Under the pieces are notes generated by a model, which worked only from the letters and a program-made list of their open reading frames with translations, was not told where the DNA came from and did not search any database. Of a stretch of DNA of 64,000 nt, positions 29,610 through 39,191 are shown piece after piece. Source of the DNA: Clostridia bacterium UC5.1-1D2 (GTDB lineage Bacteria; Bacillota; Clostridia; Lachnospirales; Lachnospiraceae). The stretch is taken from positions 104,979 to 168,978 of the forward strand of contig BBZN01000004.1 of NCBI GenBank assembly GCA_001304855.1, given 5' to 3'. How positions within the stretch are numbered: the stretch's first letter is position 1; each line of letters begins with the position of its first letter. Both the position numbers and the translations under genes were made by a program.

Positions 29610-30806
29610 ATGTTAAAAGGAAAAACAGTGCTTCTGGGCGTAACGGGAAGTATCGCCGCCTATAAAATTGCAGGTCTTGCCAGTATGCTGGTTAAGAAGG
29701 GCGTCAAGGTACATGTTCTGATGACCAGAAATGCAGTTAATTTTATCAATCCGATTACATTTGAAAGTCTTACGGGAAACAAGTGTCTGGTGGATACATT
29801 CGACAGGAACTTTGAGTTCAGCGTGGAGCATGTGGCTCTGGCTAAAGCGGCAGACGTAGCGGTGGTGGCTCCTGCCAGCGCCAATGTGATCGGGAAAATC
29901 GCCCATGGAATCGCTGACGATATGCTGACAACCACAATTATGGCCTGTAAATGTAAAAAGATACTGGCTCCGGCCATGAATACCAATATGTATGAGAATC
30001 CCATCCTTCAGGATAATCTAAAACTGTGCAGAAAATATGGAATGGAGGTGATAGAGCCTGCAAGCGGATATCTGGCCTGCGGCGATACGGGGGCGGGAAA
30101 GATGCCGGAGCCAGAGGTATTGTTTGAATATATTCTCAGGGAGGCCGGGTATAGGAAGGATCTGCAGGGGCTCAGGATTCTTGTGACGGCAGGCCCTACC
30201 AGAGAGTCCATAGACCCTGTTCGGTATATCACTAACCGCAGTACCGGAAAAATGGGTTATGCAATTGCAAAAGCGGCGGCTTACCGCGGGGCGGAGGTAA
30301 CGCTGGTGTCCGGCCCTGTCAGTCTGCCGGCCCCTCTTTTTGTGAATATGGTTCCCGTGGTAAGCGCCGGAGACATGTTTCAGGCCGTCACCGGCTGCAG
30401 CAGGGAGCAGGATATCATTATCAAGGCGGCGGCAGTAGCGGACTACCGCCCTGCAGTTACGGGGACGGAAAAGATGAAAAAGAAGGACGGCGATCTGACC
30501 ATTGGCCTGGAGCGCACCGACGATATTCTGGGATGGCTGGGGCGGCACCGCAGACCGGGACAATTCCTCTGCGGTTTCTCCATGGAAACCCAGAATATGC
30601 TGGAAAACTCCAGGGACAAGCTGAAGCGCAAGAATGTGGATATGATCGTGGCCAACAATCTGAAGGTAACAGGAGCCGGCTTCGGAACCGATACCAATGT
30701 AGTAACGCTGATTACCGGGGATACGGAGCAGGAGCTTCCGATAATGGATAAGACGGAGGTGGCGCACCGGCTTCTGACAGAGATTAGGGAGCGAATGGAC
30801 CTCTGA
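29610..30806 (+). CDS. coaBC: Bifunctional phosphopantothenoylcysteine decarboxylase/phosphopantothenate-cysteine ligase
   Basis: The N-terminal flavoprotein (CoaC) has LLGVTGSIAAYK, the active-site His in VEHVALAKAADVAVVAPASAN, and APAMNTNMYENP as the PXMNXXMW-like motif. The C-terminal ligase (CoaB) has TAGPTRESIDPVRYITN, KAAAVADYRP and VANNL. All 398 codons are in one intact frame, which contrasts with many neighbours. An AGGAGG lies upstream of ATG 29610. Together with divergent coaX it supplies two enzymes of the pantothenate-to-CoA route. Confidence 0.95.
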   Translation: MLKGKTVLLGVTGSIAAYKIAGLASMLVKKGVKVHVLMTRNAVNFINPITFESLTGNKCLVDTFDRNFEFSVEHVALAKAADVAVVAPASANVIGKIAHGIADDMLTTTIMACKCKKILAPAMNTNMYENPILQDNLKLCRKYGMEVIEPASGYLACGDTGAGKMPEPEVLFEYILREAGYRKDLQGLRILVTAGPTRESIDPVRYITNRSTGKMGYAIAKAAAYRGAEVTLVSGPVSLPAPLFVNMVPVVSAGDMFQAVTGCSREQDIIIKAAAVADYRPAVTGTEKMKKKDGDLTIGLERTDDILGWLGRHRRPGQFLCGFSMETQNMLENSRDKLKRKNVDMIVANNLKVTGAGFGTDTNVVTLITGDTEQELPIMDKTEVAHRLLTEIRERMDL

Positions 30807-30898
30807 TGCTTCCTGGCCGGTTTTTTCGGTCAGGGAGATGCGCCGTCTGAACGGTTGCAGGATTTAATATAATTTACCGATTCTCCCGGGGGAAGTCC

Positions 30899-30927
30899 TT
30901 GACTTATGTTTTTAATCATAATAAAAT
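30899..30927 (+). promoter_or_regulatory. Predicted sigma-A promoter of prfC
   Basis: TTGACT (30899-30904) and TAAAAT (30922-30927) are separated by 17 bases, about 95 bases before the prfC start. A weak hairpin (30812-30834) earlier in the same gap may end the coaBC transcript. Confidence 0.55.
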
Positions 30928-31023
30928 GGAAATTTAGAGTAATGAAATATGAATCGCTGTGGTCAGTACGCGCCTAAGGGCCTTTGAAAACGGCGGTAAT
31001 CGTGAAGGACGGAGGAAAAAAAT

Positions 31024-32625
31024 TTGCCCCAGATGGATAATCAGATAACAGAAGAAATTAAAAAACGGAGGACCTTTGCAATTATATCCCACCCCGATGC
31101 AGGTAAGACAACACTGACAGAGAAATTCCTGCTGTACGGTGGAGCCATCAACCTGGCAGGTACTGTGAAGGGAAGGAAGGCCTCAAAACATGCAGTGTCC
31201 GACTGGATGGAGATAGAGAAGGAGAGAGGGATTTCCGTTACGTCCTCTGCCATGCAGTTTAACTATGAGGCTTCTGCATCAACATTCTGGATACGCCGGG
31301 CCACCAGGATTTCTCTGAGGATACCTACCGCACCCTTATGGCTGCAGATTCCGCAGTTATGGTGATTGACGGCTCTAAAGGTGTGGAGGCCCAGACGATC
31401 AAGCTTTTTAAAGTCTGCGTAATGCGGGGGATTCCTATTTTTACATTTGTGAATAAATTTGACCGTGAAGCAAGGGATCCTTACGAGCTGATGGACGAGA
31501 TAGAGGAGGTGCTGGGTATCCGCACCTGCCCGGTCAACTGGCCTATCGGCTGCGGCAAGAACTTTAAGGCGTTTATGACCGGTTTACCAGGAGGATAACT
31601 ACCTTTACCGCAGCCATGGGCGGAGCGAAGGAGGTGGAGAGCAGGGAGTTCGGGCTGGATGCGGAGGATATAGACGGCATAATCGGCCCGGATTACCACC
31701 AGCAGCTTCTGGACGACATTGAACTTTTGGACGGCGCCAGCGACGAGCTGGATATGGAGCGGGTGCAGAGAGGCAATCTGTCCCCTGTGTTTTTTGGTTC
31801 GGCCCTGACGAATTTCGGCGTGGAAACATTTCTGGAGCATTTCCTTAAAATGACTACGCCGCCTTTGTCCAGACGTACCCTTACCGGGAGATCGATCCCT
31901 TCCGTCCTGATTTTTCCGCCTTCGTATTCAAGATTCAGGCCAATATGAATAAAGCGCACAGAGACAGAATCGCCTTTATGCGTATCTGCTCGGGCAAGTT
32001 TGACGCAGGTATGGAGGTGCACCATGTCCAGGGGGGCAAGAAAATCCGTTTGACCCAGCCTCAGCAGCTGATGGCCCAGGACAGAAAGATTGTGGAGGAA
32101 GCCTATGCGGGAGATATCATAGGCGTCTTTGACCCGGGCATTTTTTCCATCGGTGACACACTTTGTTCCTCCGGCGACAAATTTGAATTTGAGGGTATAC
32201 CTACCTTCGCGCCGGAGCATTTTGCAAGGGTGCGCCAGGTGGATACGATGAAGCGGAAGCAGTTTATAAAGGGTGTAAATCAGATTGCACAGGAGGGCGC
32301 CATTCAGATTTTCCAGGAGTTCAACTCCGGCATGGAGGAGATTATCGTGGGGGTGGTGGGCGTGCTGCAGTTTGAGGTGCTGACCTACCGCCTGAAAAAC
32401 GAATACAATGTGGAGGTGGTTCTGGAGAAGCTGCCCTTTGAACATATCCGCTGGGTTGAGAATCCTCAGGAGGTGGATGTGGCAAAGCTTATGGGCACTT
32501 CAGATATGAAGCGGATCAAAGATTTGAAGGATAATCCTCTGCTGCTGTTTATCAACAGCTGGAGCGTGGGAATGGTGCTGGAGCGAAATCCGGGGCTGAA
32601 GCTGAGTGAATTCGGCAAAGCATAA
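31024..32625 (+). CDS. prfC: Peptide chain release factor 3
   Basis: This translational GTPase recycles RF1/RF2 after termination. [14 protein letters not shown] is the G1 motif, [10 protein letters not shown] covers the switch region, [12 protein letters not shown] (around 31285-31325, G3) is restored by one extra G near 31269, and [12 protein letters not shown] is G4. The C-terminal RF3-specific region runs to HIRWVENP. Two more breaks lie near 31585 and 31860-31945. The restored length of ~533 residues is normal. GGAGG lies 7 bases before TTG 31024; an in-frame ATG at 31033 is the alternative start. Confidence 0.92.
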
Positions 32626-32667
32626 GCAGCCTTAATCATGTAAATGTATCTGAAAGGAGAAGAAACC

Positions 32668-34067
32668 ATGTATAAAGATGAAATTGAAAACTATATTAAC
32701 AGTCACAGAGATGAGATGATTGAGGATATCTGTACTCTTTGCAGGATCAACAGTGAAAAATGCCCTATGTGGAGGGAAAGCCTTTCGGGGAGGGCCCCTT
32801 TAACGCCCTTCAGGCCGCCCTGTCCATGGCGGAAGGTTATGGCTTTTCCATCACCAATTACGACAACTATGTGGGAACTGCCGATCTGAACCATCAGGAG
32901 CGCCAACTGGATATTCTGGCTCATATGGACGTGGTTCCGGCAGGGGAAGGCTGGACTGTGACAAAGCCATTTGAACCGGTTGTAAAAGAGGGAAAGCTTT
33001 ACGGAAGGGGAACGGCAGATGACAAGGGACCGGCTGTGGCGGCTCTCTATGCCATGAGGGCGGTGAAGGAACTGGGAATCCCCCTGACGAAGAATGTTCG
33101 TCTGATCCTGGGGACGGATGAGGAGTGCGGAAGCTCGGATATCCGATATTACTATGAAAAGGAGAAGGAAGCGCCCATGACCTTCTCACCGGATGCGGAA
33201 TTCCCTGTAACCAACACGGAGAAGGGCCGGCTGGAGGGGCATTTTCATGCATCCTTTGCAGCGTCGGAAGCTCTGCCCAGGCTGGTGAAGATAGAGGCGG
33301 GAATCAAGGCCAATGTGGTTCCCGGAAAGGCAAAAGCGGAGGTTGAGGGAATTGAACTCAAAACTCTGGAGGAGACAGCGGCACAGGTGGGGAAAGCAAC
33401 CGGCATCTCCTTTACCTTTGAGCAGCGGCCCTCTGTAACAGAAATTACAGCCCAGGGCGCGGGGGCGCATGCTTCCACCCCTAATGAGGGAAAGAACGCG
33501 CTTACCGGCCTTCTGTGTCTTATCACGCAGCTGCCTCTGGCAGAATGCCCTCAGCTGAGCCTCGTGAAAAGCCTTGTGAAACTCTTCCCCCACGGAGACA
33601 CCTGCGGTAAGGCTATCGGGATTGACATGGCAGATGAATTGTCAGGCTCTCTCACCCTGGCATTCAGCATGCTGGCAGTGGGCGCCCACAGTCTGGAAGG
33701 TGTATTCGACAGCCGCTGCCCGGTTTGCGCTACGGAGGACAATGTTCTTAAAGTGGTCCGGGAAGCCATGGCCGGAGAGGGATTTACGCTGGAGAATGAC
33801 TCTATGCTGCCTCCCACCATGTAGATGGAGAGTCCCGTTTTATCAAACCCTGTTGTCTGTATATGAGGATTACACAGGACTTAAGGGAGAATGCCAGGTA
33901 CAGGCGGCGGAACCTATGTCCATGATCTGAAGAACGGCGTGGCGTTTGGCGCTTCCATGCCTGGAACCGACAACAAAATGCATGGCGCCGATGAATTTGC
34001 CGTGGTGGATCACCTTCTGACCAGCGCTAAAATATTTGCCCAGGTGATCGTGGAACTGTGCAGTTAA
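32668..34067 (+). CDS. pepV: Dipeptidase PepV, M20 family
   Basis: This zinc-dependent Xaa-His/beta-Ala dipeptidase family member shows HMDVVPAGEGWT (metal His/Asp), GRGTADDKGP, LGTDEECGSSD (catalytic and metal Glu) and the PepV-specific lid region. The C-terminal MPGTDNKMHGADEF holds the last metal His. Breaks near 32757 (A6 read as A5), 33817 (C4 read as C3), 33850 (A4 read as A3) and 33903 must be joined; the protein then has ~466 residues, the usual size. ATG 32668 follows AAAGGAG. A hairpin at 34129-34157 ends the transcript. Confidence 0.9.
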
Positions 34068-34128
34068 TCTATATCCGTGGATTTTTAAAACGTTCCGTCC
34101 AGTGACGGGAAATCCGATGATTTACAGA

Positions 34129-34157
34129 GGGCGCAAGCGGTCTGTCTGCCTGCGCCC
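34129..34157 (+). terminator. Possible pepV terminator
   Basis: The arms GGGCGCA (34129-34135) and TGCGCCC (34151-34157) pair around a 15-base loop, followed by CTTT only. It separates pepV from the met leader promoter. Confidence 0.4.
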
Positions 34158-34215
34158 CTTTGACTGCCCGGCAGAGAGGGCATAAGTTTTGGGATCGTGA
34201 ACCAGCAAAAAAACC

Positions 34216-34244
34216 TTGACAAATGGGTACAAGTGTTGTATCTT
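34216..34244 (+). promoter_or_regulatory. Predicted promoter of the met leader RNA
   Basis: A perfect TTGACA (34216-34221), a 17-base spacer and TATCTT (34239-34244). Transcription would begin near 34251, giving a leader of about 235 nt up to the terminator at 34486. Confidence 0.7.
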
Positions 34245-34298
34245 CATAACTAAGGTAATTCCTAGCTGAATTATAGGGAATCGATACAGGAGGAGCAT

Positions 34299-34415
34299 AT
34301 GAACCAGTTCAGAGCCATGCAGATGAATATGGATATGATGAACAGCATGTATATGATGTGCTGCGTATCCGCATGGGCAAAAACTGAATGTAGGTTTCAT
34401 CTGTATAGATTGTGA
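34299..34415 (+). CDS. Met-rich leader peptide, 38 aa, upstream of metNIQ
   Basis: A short frame starts at ATG 34299 with a perfect AGGAGG (34288-34293) 5 bases upstream and stops at TGA 34413. Nine of the first 20 codons are ATG (positions 1, 7, 9, 11, 13, 14, 17, 19, 20); two Cys codons follow and no Met occurs after codon 20. It sits between a strong promoter and a strong intrinsic terminator, ahead of a methionine ABC transporter operon. That is the layout of a ribosome-mediated attenuation leader sensing charged Met-tRNA. I see no S-box or T-box sequence. An independent small Met-rich protein is the alternative. Confidence 0.62.
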   Translation: MNQFRAMQMNMDMMNSMYMMCCVSAWAKTECRFHLYRL

Positions 34416-34451
34416 TTATTGATAGCTGGTAGCTCTGGAAGGAAGATTCAG

Positions 34452-34486
34452 GGCCGCAGGTCTGTGCAGGACATGCGGTCTTTTTT
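34452..34486 (+). terminator. Intrinsic terminator (candidate attenuator) before metNIQ
   Basis: The stem pairs 34452-34462 with 34470-34480 (10 of 11 positions, one wobble among them), with a 7-base loop and six T (34481-34486). The 3' arm contains CATGCGG (34472-34478), which is exactly complementary to CCGCATG at 34369-34375 inside the leader frame, so an alternative pairing could prevent the terminator. Confidence 0.85.
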
Positions 34487-34725
34487 GATTATAGTGACGT
34501 CCTCTGAATCAAAACGCTTCCCATGGATGCGCCGGCCGCGCAAACGCAGGGGGCGCTGAGGCAGTTCAGGAGTTCTGCCGGAAGAACGGTTTTCTATCAA
34601 TCGGGAAAACTTGTCTGGGATAAAAAGCTGTGGGAGCACAGTTGTTGACGGAAAGCAATTTTAAACACGCCCTTAGGCGGACGCTTAGTTAGCAGAATGA
34701 CAAAGGCGAAGAAAGGAATCAAACC
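34487..34725 (+). other. Non-coding stretch between attenuator and metN
   Basis: About 240 bases with no supported gene. CTGAATC at 34504-34510 can pair with GATTCAG 5' of the terminator, enclosing it. Around 34651-34675 is a partial copy of a dispersed sequence (GAAAGCAATTTT...ACACGC) also found near 48957. An AAGAAAGGA lies before the metN ATG. Confidence 0.5.
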
Positions 34726-35742
34726 ATGGAAGGGAACAAAGAAAAATCCATCATTGTATTGGAAGGTTTGGGGAAGCAGTTTCAGACGTCCAATGGTGTA
34801 GTTAACGCTCTGGAGGATATTAACCTGGAAATACGGTACGGGGAGGTTTTCGGCATCATCGGACTGTCCGGGGCGGGAAAAAGCACTTTGGTGCGATGCA
34901 TCAATTATCTGGAGGTGCCCACTTCTGGAAAGGTTATTTTTGAAGGAAAAAATCTATCTGCAATGAAGGACAGGGACAAACGTCTGGCAAGACAGTCTAT
35001 GGGTATGATTTTTCAGCAGTTTAACCTGCTGGCCCAGAGAAATGTTCTTCAGAACGTATGTTTTCCTCTGGAGATTGCCGGAAGTTCCAAGGCGGAGGCC
35101 AGAAAAAGGGCGGAGGAGCTTCTGGCTCTGGTAGGGCTGGAGGATCGGATGAAAGCCTATCCTGCCCAACTGTCCGGCGGACAAAAACAGCGTGTGGCGA
35201 TTGCAAGAGCTATGGCCACCAACCCCAAAGTTCTGCTCTGCGATGAAGCTACCAGCGCACTGGATCCAAATACGACCAAATCCATTCTGGAGCTTTTGAA
35301 AAAGATAAATAAAGAAATGGGCATCACGGTGATTGTGATTACCCATGAAATGACGGTGATTGAATCCATCTGCGACAGGGTGGCTATCATCGACCACAGT
35401 CATATTGCAGAGGTGGGCAATGTGTCTGATATTTTCTCCGGGCCTAAGTCGGACATCGGCCGCCAGCTGATCTTGGGGGATGTGGCGGAACAGAGTGCGG
35501 TCTTTGGCTCCTCCCGTCAGATTCGTATCATCTTTGACGGCCGGGAATCCTCAGAACCTGTTATTGCCAACATGGTGCTGGCCTGCAAGGTTCCGGTCAA
35601 TATCATGCATGCCGATACCAGGGATATTGAAGGGAAGGCTATGGGACAGATGATTATTCAGCTTCCTGAGGATGAAACCGACGCAGGGAGAATCTGTAAC
35701 TACTTAAAAACTGCAAATGTGACATTTGAGGAGGTGCGGTAA
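34726..35742 (+). CDS. metN: Methionine ABC transporter, ATP-binding protein
   Basis: The ATPase domain has Walker A GLSGAGKST, signature LSGGQ, Walker B VLLCDEATSALD and the H-loop VITHEM. A C-terminal NIL domain (from about residue 255) is the regulatory methionine-binding domain that distinguishes MetN from other importers; bound methionine inhibits transport in characterised homologues. The frame is intact, 338 residues. It heads metN-metI-metQ, with metI starting 1 base after the stop. Expression may depend on read-through of the upstream attenuator. Confidence 0.93.
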   Translation: MEGNKEKSIIVLEGLGKQFQTSNGVVNALEDINLEIRYGEVFGIIGLSGAGKSTLVRCINYLEVPTSGKVIFEGKNLSAMKDRDKRLARQSMGMIFQQFNLLAQRNVLQNVCFPLEIAGSSKAEARKRAEELLALVGLEDRMKAYPAQLSGGQKQRVAIARAMATNPKVLLCDEATSALDPNTTKSILELLKKINKEMGITVIVITHEMTVIESICDRVAIIDHSHIAEVGNVSDIFSGPKSDIGRQLILGDVAEQSAVFGSSRQIRIIFDGRESSEPVIANMVLACKVPVNIMHADTRDIEGKAMGQMIIQLPEDETDAGRICNYLKTANVTFEEVR

Positions 35743-35743
35743 A

Positions 35744-36409
35744 ATGCATTTAGATGCGGCAACCATAGATATGCTGATAAAGGGAATTGGAGAGACAACC
35801 TATATGGTCGTGCTTTCATCCCTCCTTGCCTATGTGATTGGAATTCCTCTTGGAATTGCGCTGGTAGTTACAGATGGAGAGGGAATTCATCCCGTACCTC
35901 TGTTTAACAAGGTGTTGGGACTGGTAATTAACCTTCTTCGGTCCGTTCCCTTTATTATTCTTCTGATTATGGTGATTCCTGTTACCAGAGCAATTGTAGG
36001 AAAAATTATTGGCTGTAATGCCACTGTAGTTCCGCTGGTGATCGCGGCAGCTCCTTATATCGGGCGCATGGTGGAGTCCTCCCTGAAGGAAGTGGACGCA
36101 GGCGTTATAGAGGCTGCCAAGTCCATGGGAGCTTCCACCTGGCAGATTATTGTAAAGGTGCTTTTGCCTGAAGCAAAGCCTTCCCTGCTGGTAGGGGCAG
36201 CCATCTCCATCACAACCATTCTGGGATACTCCGCTATGGCCGGATTTACAGGCGGAGGCGGTTTGGGCGATATTGCTATCCGGTATGGATACCACCGTTA
36301 CCAGACAGATATGATGATGATTACGGTGGTCCTTCTGGTTATAATCGTTCAGCTGATTCAGGAAGTGTTCATGAGAATGTCCAGAAAAAGTGACAAGAGA
36401 ATCCGCTAG
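35744..36409 (+). CDS. metI: Methionine ABC transporter, permease
   Basis: About 221 residues with five hydrophobic segments and the permease EAA-like loop (EAAKSMGASTWQIIVKVLLPEAKP), which contacts MetN. The start at ATG 35744 is chosen over an upstream in-frame GTG-type codon because GAGGAGG sits 10 bases before it and it follows metN by one base. The frame is intact. It forms the transmembrane pore for L- and D-methionine uptake. Confidence 0.93.
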   Translation: MHLDAATIDMLIKGIGETTYMVVLSSLLAYVIGIPLGIALVVTDGEGIHPVPLFNKVLGLVINLLRSVPFIILLIMVIPVTRAIVGKIIGCNATVVPLVIAAAPYIGRMVESSLKEVDAGVIEAAKSMGASTWQIIVKVLLPEAKPSLLVGAAISITTILGYSAMAGFTGGGGLGDIAIRYGYHRYQTDMMMITVVLLVIIVQLIQEVFMRMSRKSDKRIR

Positions 36410-36495
36410 GCAGTGCAGCATTGTCTGGCTGGTTATATAAATTCTGCGGGGATTAAGTTTTAGGGTGAAAAACCCGGAAAGAGGAGGAATCAATT

Positions 36496-37413
36496 ATGAA
36501 GAGACATGTATTAGGAGCTGCCGTTGCGGCAGCAGCGCTGGCAGCCGGTGTACTGACGGCATGCGCAGGAAACAAAACAGAGACAACGACAGCAGCAGAT
36601 ACTACTGCGGCGACTGAGACATCCGTATCAGAGACGGAAGCGGGAACCACAGAGGCAGAGGCGGAATCTGTTCCGGCAGGCGATTTAAAGGAGATTGTTG
36701 TCGGAGCAAGCCCGGCTCCCCATGCAGAGATACTGGAGGCTGCCAACAAGGTACTCGAGACAAAGGGATACACGCTGAAGATCGTGGAGTACACGGACTA
36801 TGTACTTCCCAACAATGCGCTGGATTCCGGTGATTTGGATGCGAATTATTTCCAGCACAAGCCATATCTGGATTCTTTTAATGAGCAGAACGGAACTAAA
36901 CTGGTGAGTGCAGGCGCCATCCATTACGAGCCCTTCGGCATCTATGCAGGCAAGACCGCTTCTCTGGAGGAACTGCCGGACAAGGCAACCGTACTGGTTC
37001 CAAATGATTTAAGCAATGAGGCAAGAGCGCTCCTCCTTCTGGAGGCCCAGGGCTTAATCAAGTTAAAAGAGGGAGTTGGCCTGGAAGCGACTAAGAATGA
37101 CATTGTAGAAAACGCCAAGAATTTGGATATTGTTGAACTGGAAGCAGCCCAGCTGCCCCGTTCCCTTCAGGACAGCCACATTGCAGTTATCAACGGTAAC
37201 TATGCGATTGAAGCCGGCTTAAAAGTAAGCGACGCTCTGGCAACTGAGGATTCCCAGTCTCTTGCAGCTACGACCTATGGAAATGTAGTGGCAGTGCAGG
37301 AGGGCAAGGAAAATGATGAGGCTGTCAAGGCTCTGGTGGAAGCTCTTACCAGCAATGAGGTGAAGCAGTTCATGGAAGAGACTTATGAGGGAGCAGTTGT
37401 GCCTCTCTTCTAA
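36496..37413 (+). CDS. metQ: Methionine ABC transporter, substrate-binding lipoprotein
   Basis: A lipoprotein signal peptide ends in LTAC with the lipidated Cys at residue 23. A Thr/Glu/Ala-rich linker of ~30 residues follows, then the NlpA/MetQ domain (VVGASPAPHAEILE, NYFQHKPYLDSFN, YEPFGIY). AGAGGAGG precedes ATG 36496. The frame is intact at 305 residues. It captures methionine outside the membrane and delivers it to MetI. A strong terminator follows. Confidence 0.94.
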   Translation: MKRHVLGAAVAAAALAAGVLTACAGNKTETTTAADTTAATETSVSETEAGTTEAEAESVPAGDLKEIVVGASPAPHAEILEAANKVLETKGYTLKIVEYTDYVLPNNALDSGDLDANYFQHKPYLDSFNEQNGTKLVSAGAIHYEPFGIYAGKTASLEELPDKATVLVPNDLSNEARALLLLEAQGLIKLKEGVGLEATKNDIVENAKNLDIVELEAAQLPRSLQDSHIAVINGNYAIEAGLKVSDALATEDSQSLAATTYGNVVAVQEGKENDEAVKALVEALTSNEVKQFMEETYEGAVVPLF

Positions 37414-37437
37414 AAGAATTAATGATTTTGTAAGATG

Positions 37438-37476
37438 CAATCCGCCGCGGAAGCTCCCGGGCGGATTGTATTTTTT
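37438..37476 (+). terminator. Terminator of metNIQ
   Basis: CAATCCGCC (37438-37446) pairs perfectly with GGCGGATTG (37460-37468), followed by TA and six T. Confidence 0.88.
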
Positions 37477-37484
37477 GGGAGATT

Positions 37485-37820
37485 ATGGTATAATGTCGCC
37501 AGACATTGTACCGCGGCGGGCTGGTTCCGCCGCAGAGAGGAAAACCGCCAAGCCGGCCCGTGTGTACCCCCGGAGGAATCGTATGTGCGGAGAACATGGT
37601 ATAATGCCGCCGGACATTATACCGCGGCGGGCTGGTTCCGCCGCAGAGAGGAAAACTGCCAAGCCGGCCCGTGTGTACCCCGGAGGAATCGTATGTGCGG
37701 AGAACATGGCATAATGCCGCCGGACATTATACCGCGGCGGGCCGGTTCCGGCCAGGGGGAGAAGAAGGGCCAAGCCGGCCCGGATGCAGTTTCCGGAGGA
37801 ATTCCATGCTCAAGGGACAT
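37485..37820. repeat. Three tandem ~111-bp structured repeats, array 1
   Basis: Units begin at ATGGTATAATG 37485, 37596 and (as ATGGCATAATG) 37706, a period of 111 and 110. Each unit holds an inverted repeat around GGTATAATG...CATTATACC, a second one (CGGGCTGG or CGGGCCGG with CCGGCCCG), and a linking GTATGT...ACATGG pair. The third copy diverges and runs into the ribosome binding site of the next gene. Array 2 at 48631 has the same design with different but still complementary arm sequences. Confidence 0.85.
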
Positions 37821-37835
37821 GAAAGGAGAACATAG

Positions 37836-38602
37836 ATGGATTATAATAATGAGAACCAGCCGGGCGCAGAGGAGGATATGGGACCAACCCGGATACCGCC
37901 AATCGCCCGGAAGGAGAGCCTGTGGTAGTTTCGGAACAGCCTGCCAACCCGGTGGAGCCGGGCTCCCAGGCGGACGGATGGACACAGCCTGGGGCGGTTC
38001 CGCCTGTGGGGGAGCCATCCTACACCCAAAACGTGGGGCCGGTGGGAGAACCGGTATGGAACAACGGCGGCAGCGGGCGTCCGGTTCACCAGCAGTCTGA
38101 CCAGGAGAACCGCAGTCAGGGAAATCAGCCTTGGCAGCCGGAGCAGAACACTCAGCCAAACTATACGCAGGACGGCCGGCAAACCTATTCTCAAAACGCC
38201 CGGCAGAATGACGGACAGAACGGTCAACAGGGGTATACTCAGCCTTCCTATTATCCCAATACCCAGCAAGGCGGTAATTATCAGAATCAGACCCAGTACC
38301 AGGCCCATTACCAGACGGAATACCAGAGCCAGGGAAATAATCAAAGCGGCATGTCTGTGGCATCCCTGGTTATGGGAATTCTTTCCTTAGTCGCCTGTTG
38401 CTGCGGCTGGGTCGGCATCGTCCTCGGCGTGCTGGGAATCGTCTTTGCCTTGATGTCCAGAAATGACCGGCAGCCGATGAACGGCCAGGCCAAGGCAGGC
38501 CTCATTATGTCCTGCGTGGGCATTGGGCTTAACATTATCTGTATTATCCTTATGGTGGTATTCCAGGTATCCGCGCTGCTGCCGGAGATTATGAACTATT
38601 AA
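37836..38602 (+). CDS. DUF4190-type membrane protein with long Gln/Asn-rich N-terminus
   Basis: ATG 37836 follows AAAGGAGA inside the tail of the repeat array. The frame breaks near 37880 (C3 read as C2). The first ~165 residues are hydrophilic and low in complexity, rich in Gln, Asn, Pro, Gly and Tyr. Two transmembrane helices follow (SLVMGILSLVACCCGWVG, then AGLIMSCVGIGLNIICII) with a short RNDRQP loop, the DUF4190 pattern. Such proteins are small Firmicute membrane proteins of unknown function. The N-terminus probably lies in the cytoplasm. Nothing in the neighbourhood defines a role. Confidence 0.75.
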
Positions 38603-38701
38603 AGGAAGATCGCCGCTGTTATTTCAGAGCCTTTTATGTGGTAAATCCGTTTAAATCCGCATATAGTAAGTATTAAAGAAGAAGCCGGGAGGCTGCAGCC
38701 G

Positions 38702-38959
38702 GTGAGAATCTATGATTTGAAACAAAAAGAAGTAATCAATGTGAAGGATTGTAAACGCCTTGGTTTTGTGGGGGACGTGGACTTTGATATGGAGACCGGC
38801 TGTCTGCTGGCTCTCATTGTACCCGGCCCGGGCTGTATCTGTGGGTTCCTGGGAAGGGAAAAGGAATACATTATTCCTTTCTGTGATATCTGTCAGGTAG
38901 GAAATGACGTAATACTGGTGGATATAAAAAACCGGGAAGCAGAGAAAGTGAAATGTTGA
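38702..38959 (+). CDS. YlmC/YmxH family PRC-barrel sporulation protein
   Basis: An 85-residue protein with the PRC-barrel-like pattern of this family: RIYDLKQKEVINV, then RLGFVGDVDFD and IPFCDICQVGNDVILVDI. The GTG start at 38702 has GGGAGG 10 bases upstream. Bacillus YlmC and YmxH are associated with sporulation. A terminator follows directly, so it is likely transcribed alone. Confidence 0.82.
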   Translation: MRIYDLKQKEVINVKDCKRLGFVGDVDFDMETGCLLALIVPGPGCICGFLGREKEYIIPFCDICQVGNDVILVDIKNREAEKVKC

Positions 38960-38974
38960 CATAGAAATATGATT

Positions 38975-39008
38975 TACGCCGGTTCCGGAGGGGATCGGCG
39001 TATTAATT
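38975..39008 (+). terminator. Terminator after the YlmC/YmxH gene
   Basis: TACGCCG (38975-38981) pairs with CGGCGTA (38996-39002) and is followed by TTAATTTT. A second GC-rich hairpin, GGCCGGCA/TGCCGGCC (39033-39058), lies between this and the convergent aroD gene. The rest of 39059-39191 shows nothing clear. Confidence 0.65.
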
Positions 39009-39191
39009 TTATCTTCCTGCTGACGGAGGAGTGGCCGGCAAGGTGTCCCCTGCCGGCCGGTTTGTGAGAAAAAGTTGTATGAAAAGCATTTGCTTTTGTA
39101 CGTGTATAAATATACTGCGAAAATGTGTTGATTTTATGTGCTGATTGTGAAGATTTTGTGAAAACCGGAGGTGGAAGTATATGGAGGCAAT

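Noticed and set aside
30018..30767. Long minus-strand open frame inside coaBC
   Set aside because: It lies wholly opposite an intact, strongly recognised gene and has no family resemblance.
34251..34486. S-box (SAM) riboswitch or T-box upstream of metN
   Set aside because: I could not find the conserved S-box core or the T-box specifier/TGGNACC elements. The Met-rich frame explains the region better.
37483..37773. Minus- and plus-strand frames across repeat array 1
   Set aside because: Same reason as array 2. The paired-arm substitutions fit structure, not a conserved peptide.
37485..37820. CRISPR array
   Set aside because: Units of about 111 bases abut directly with no unique spacers, and no cas genes are present in the window.
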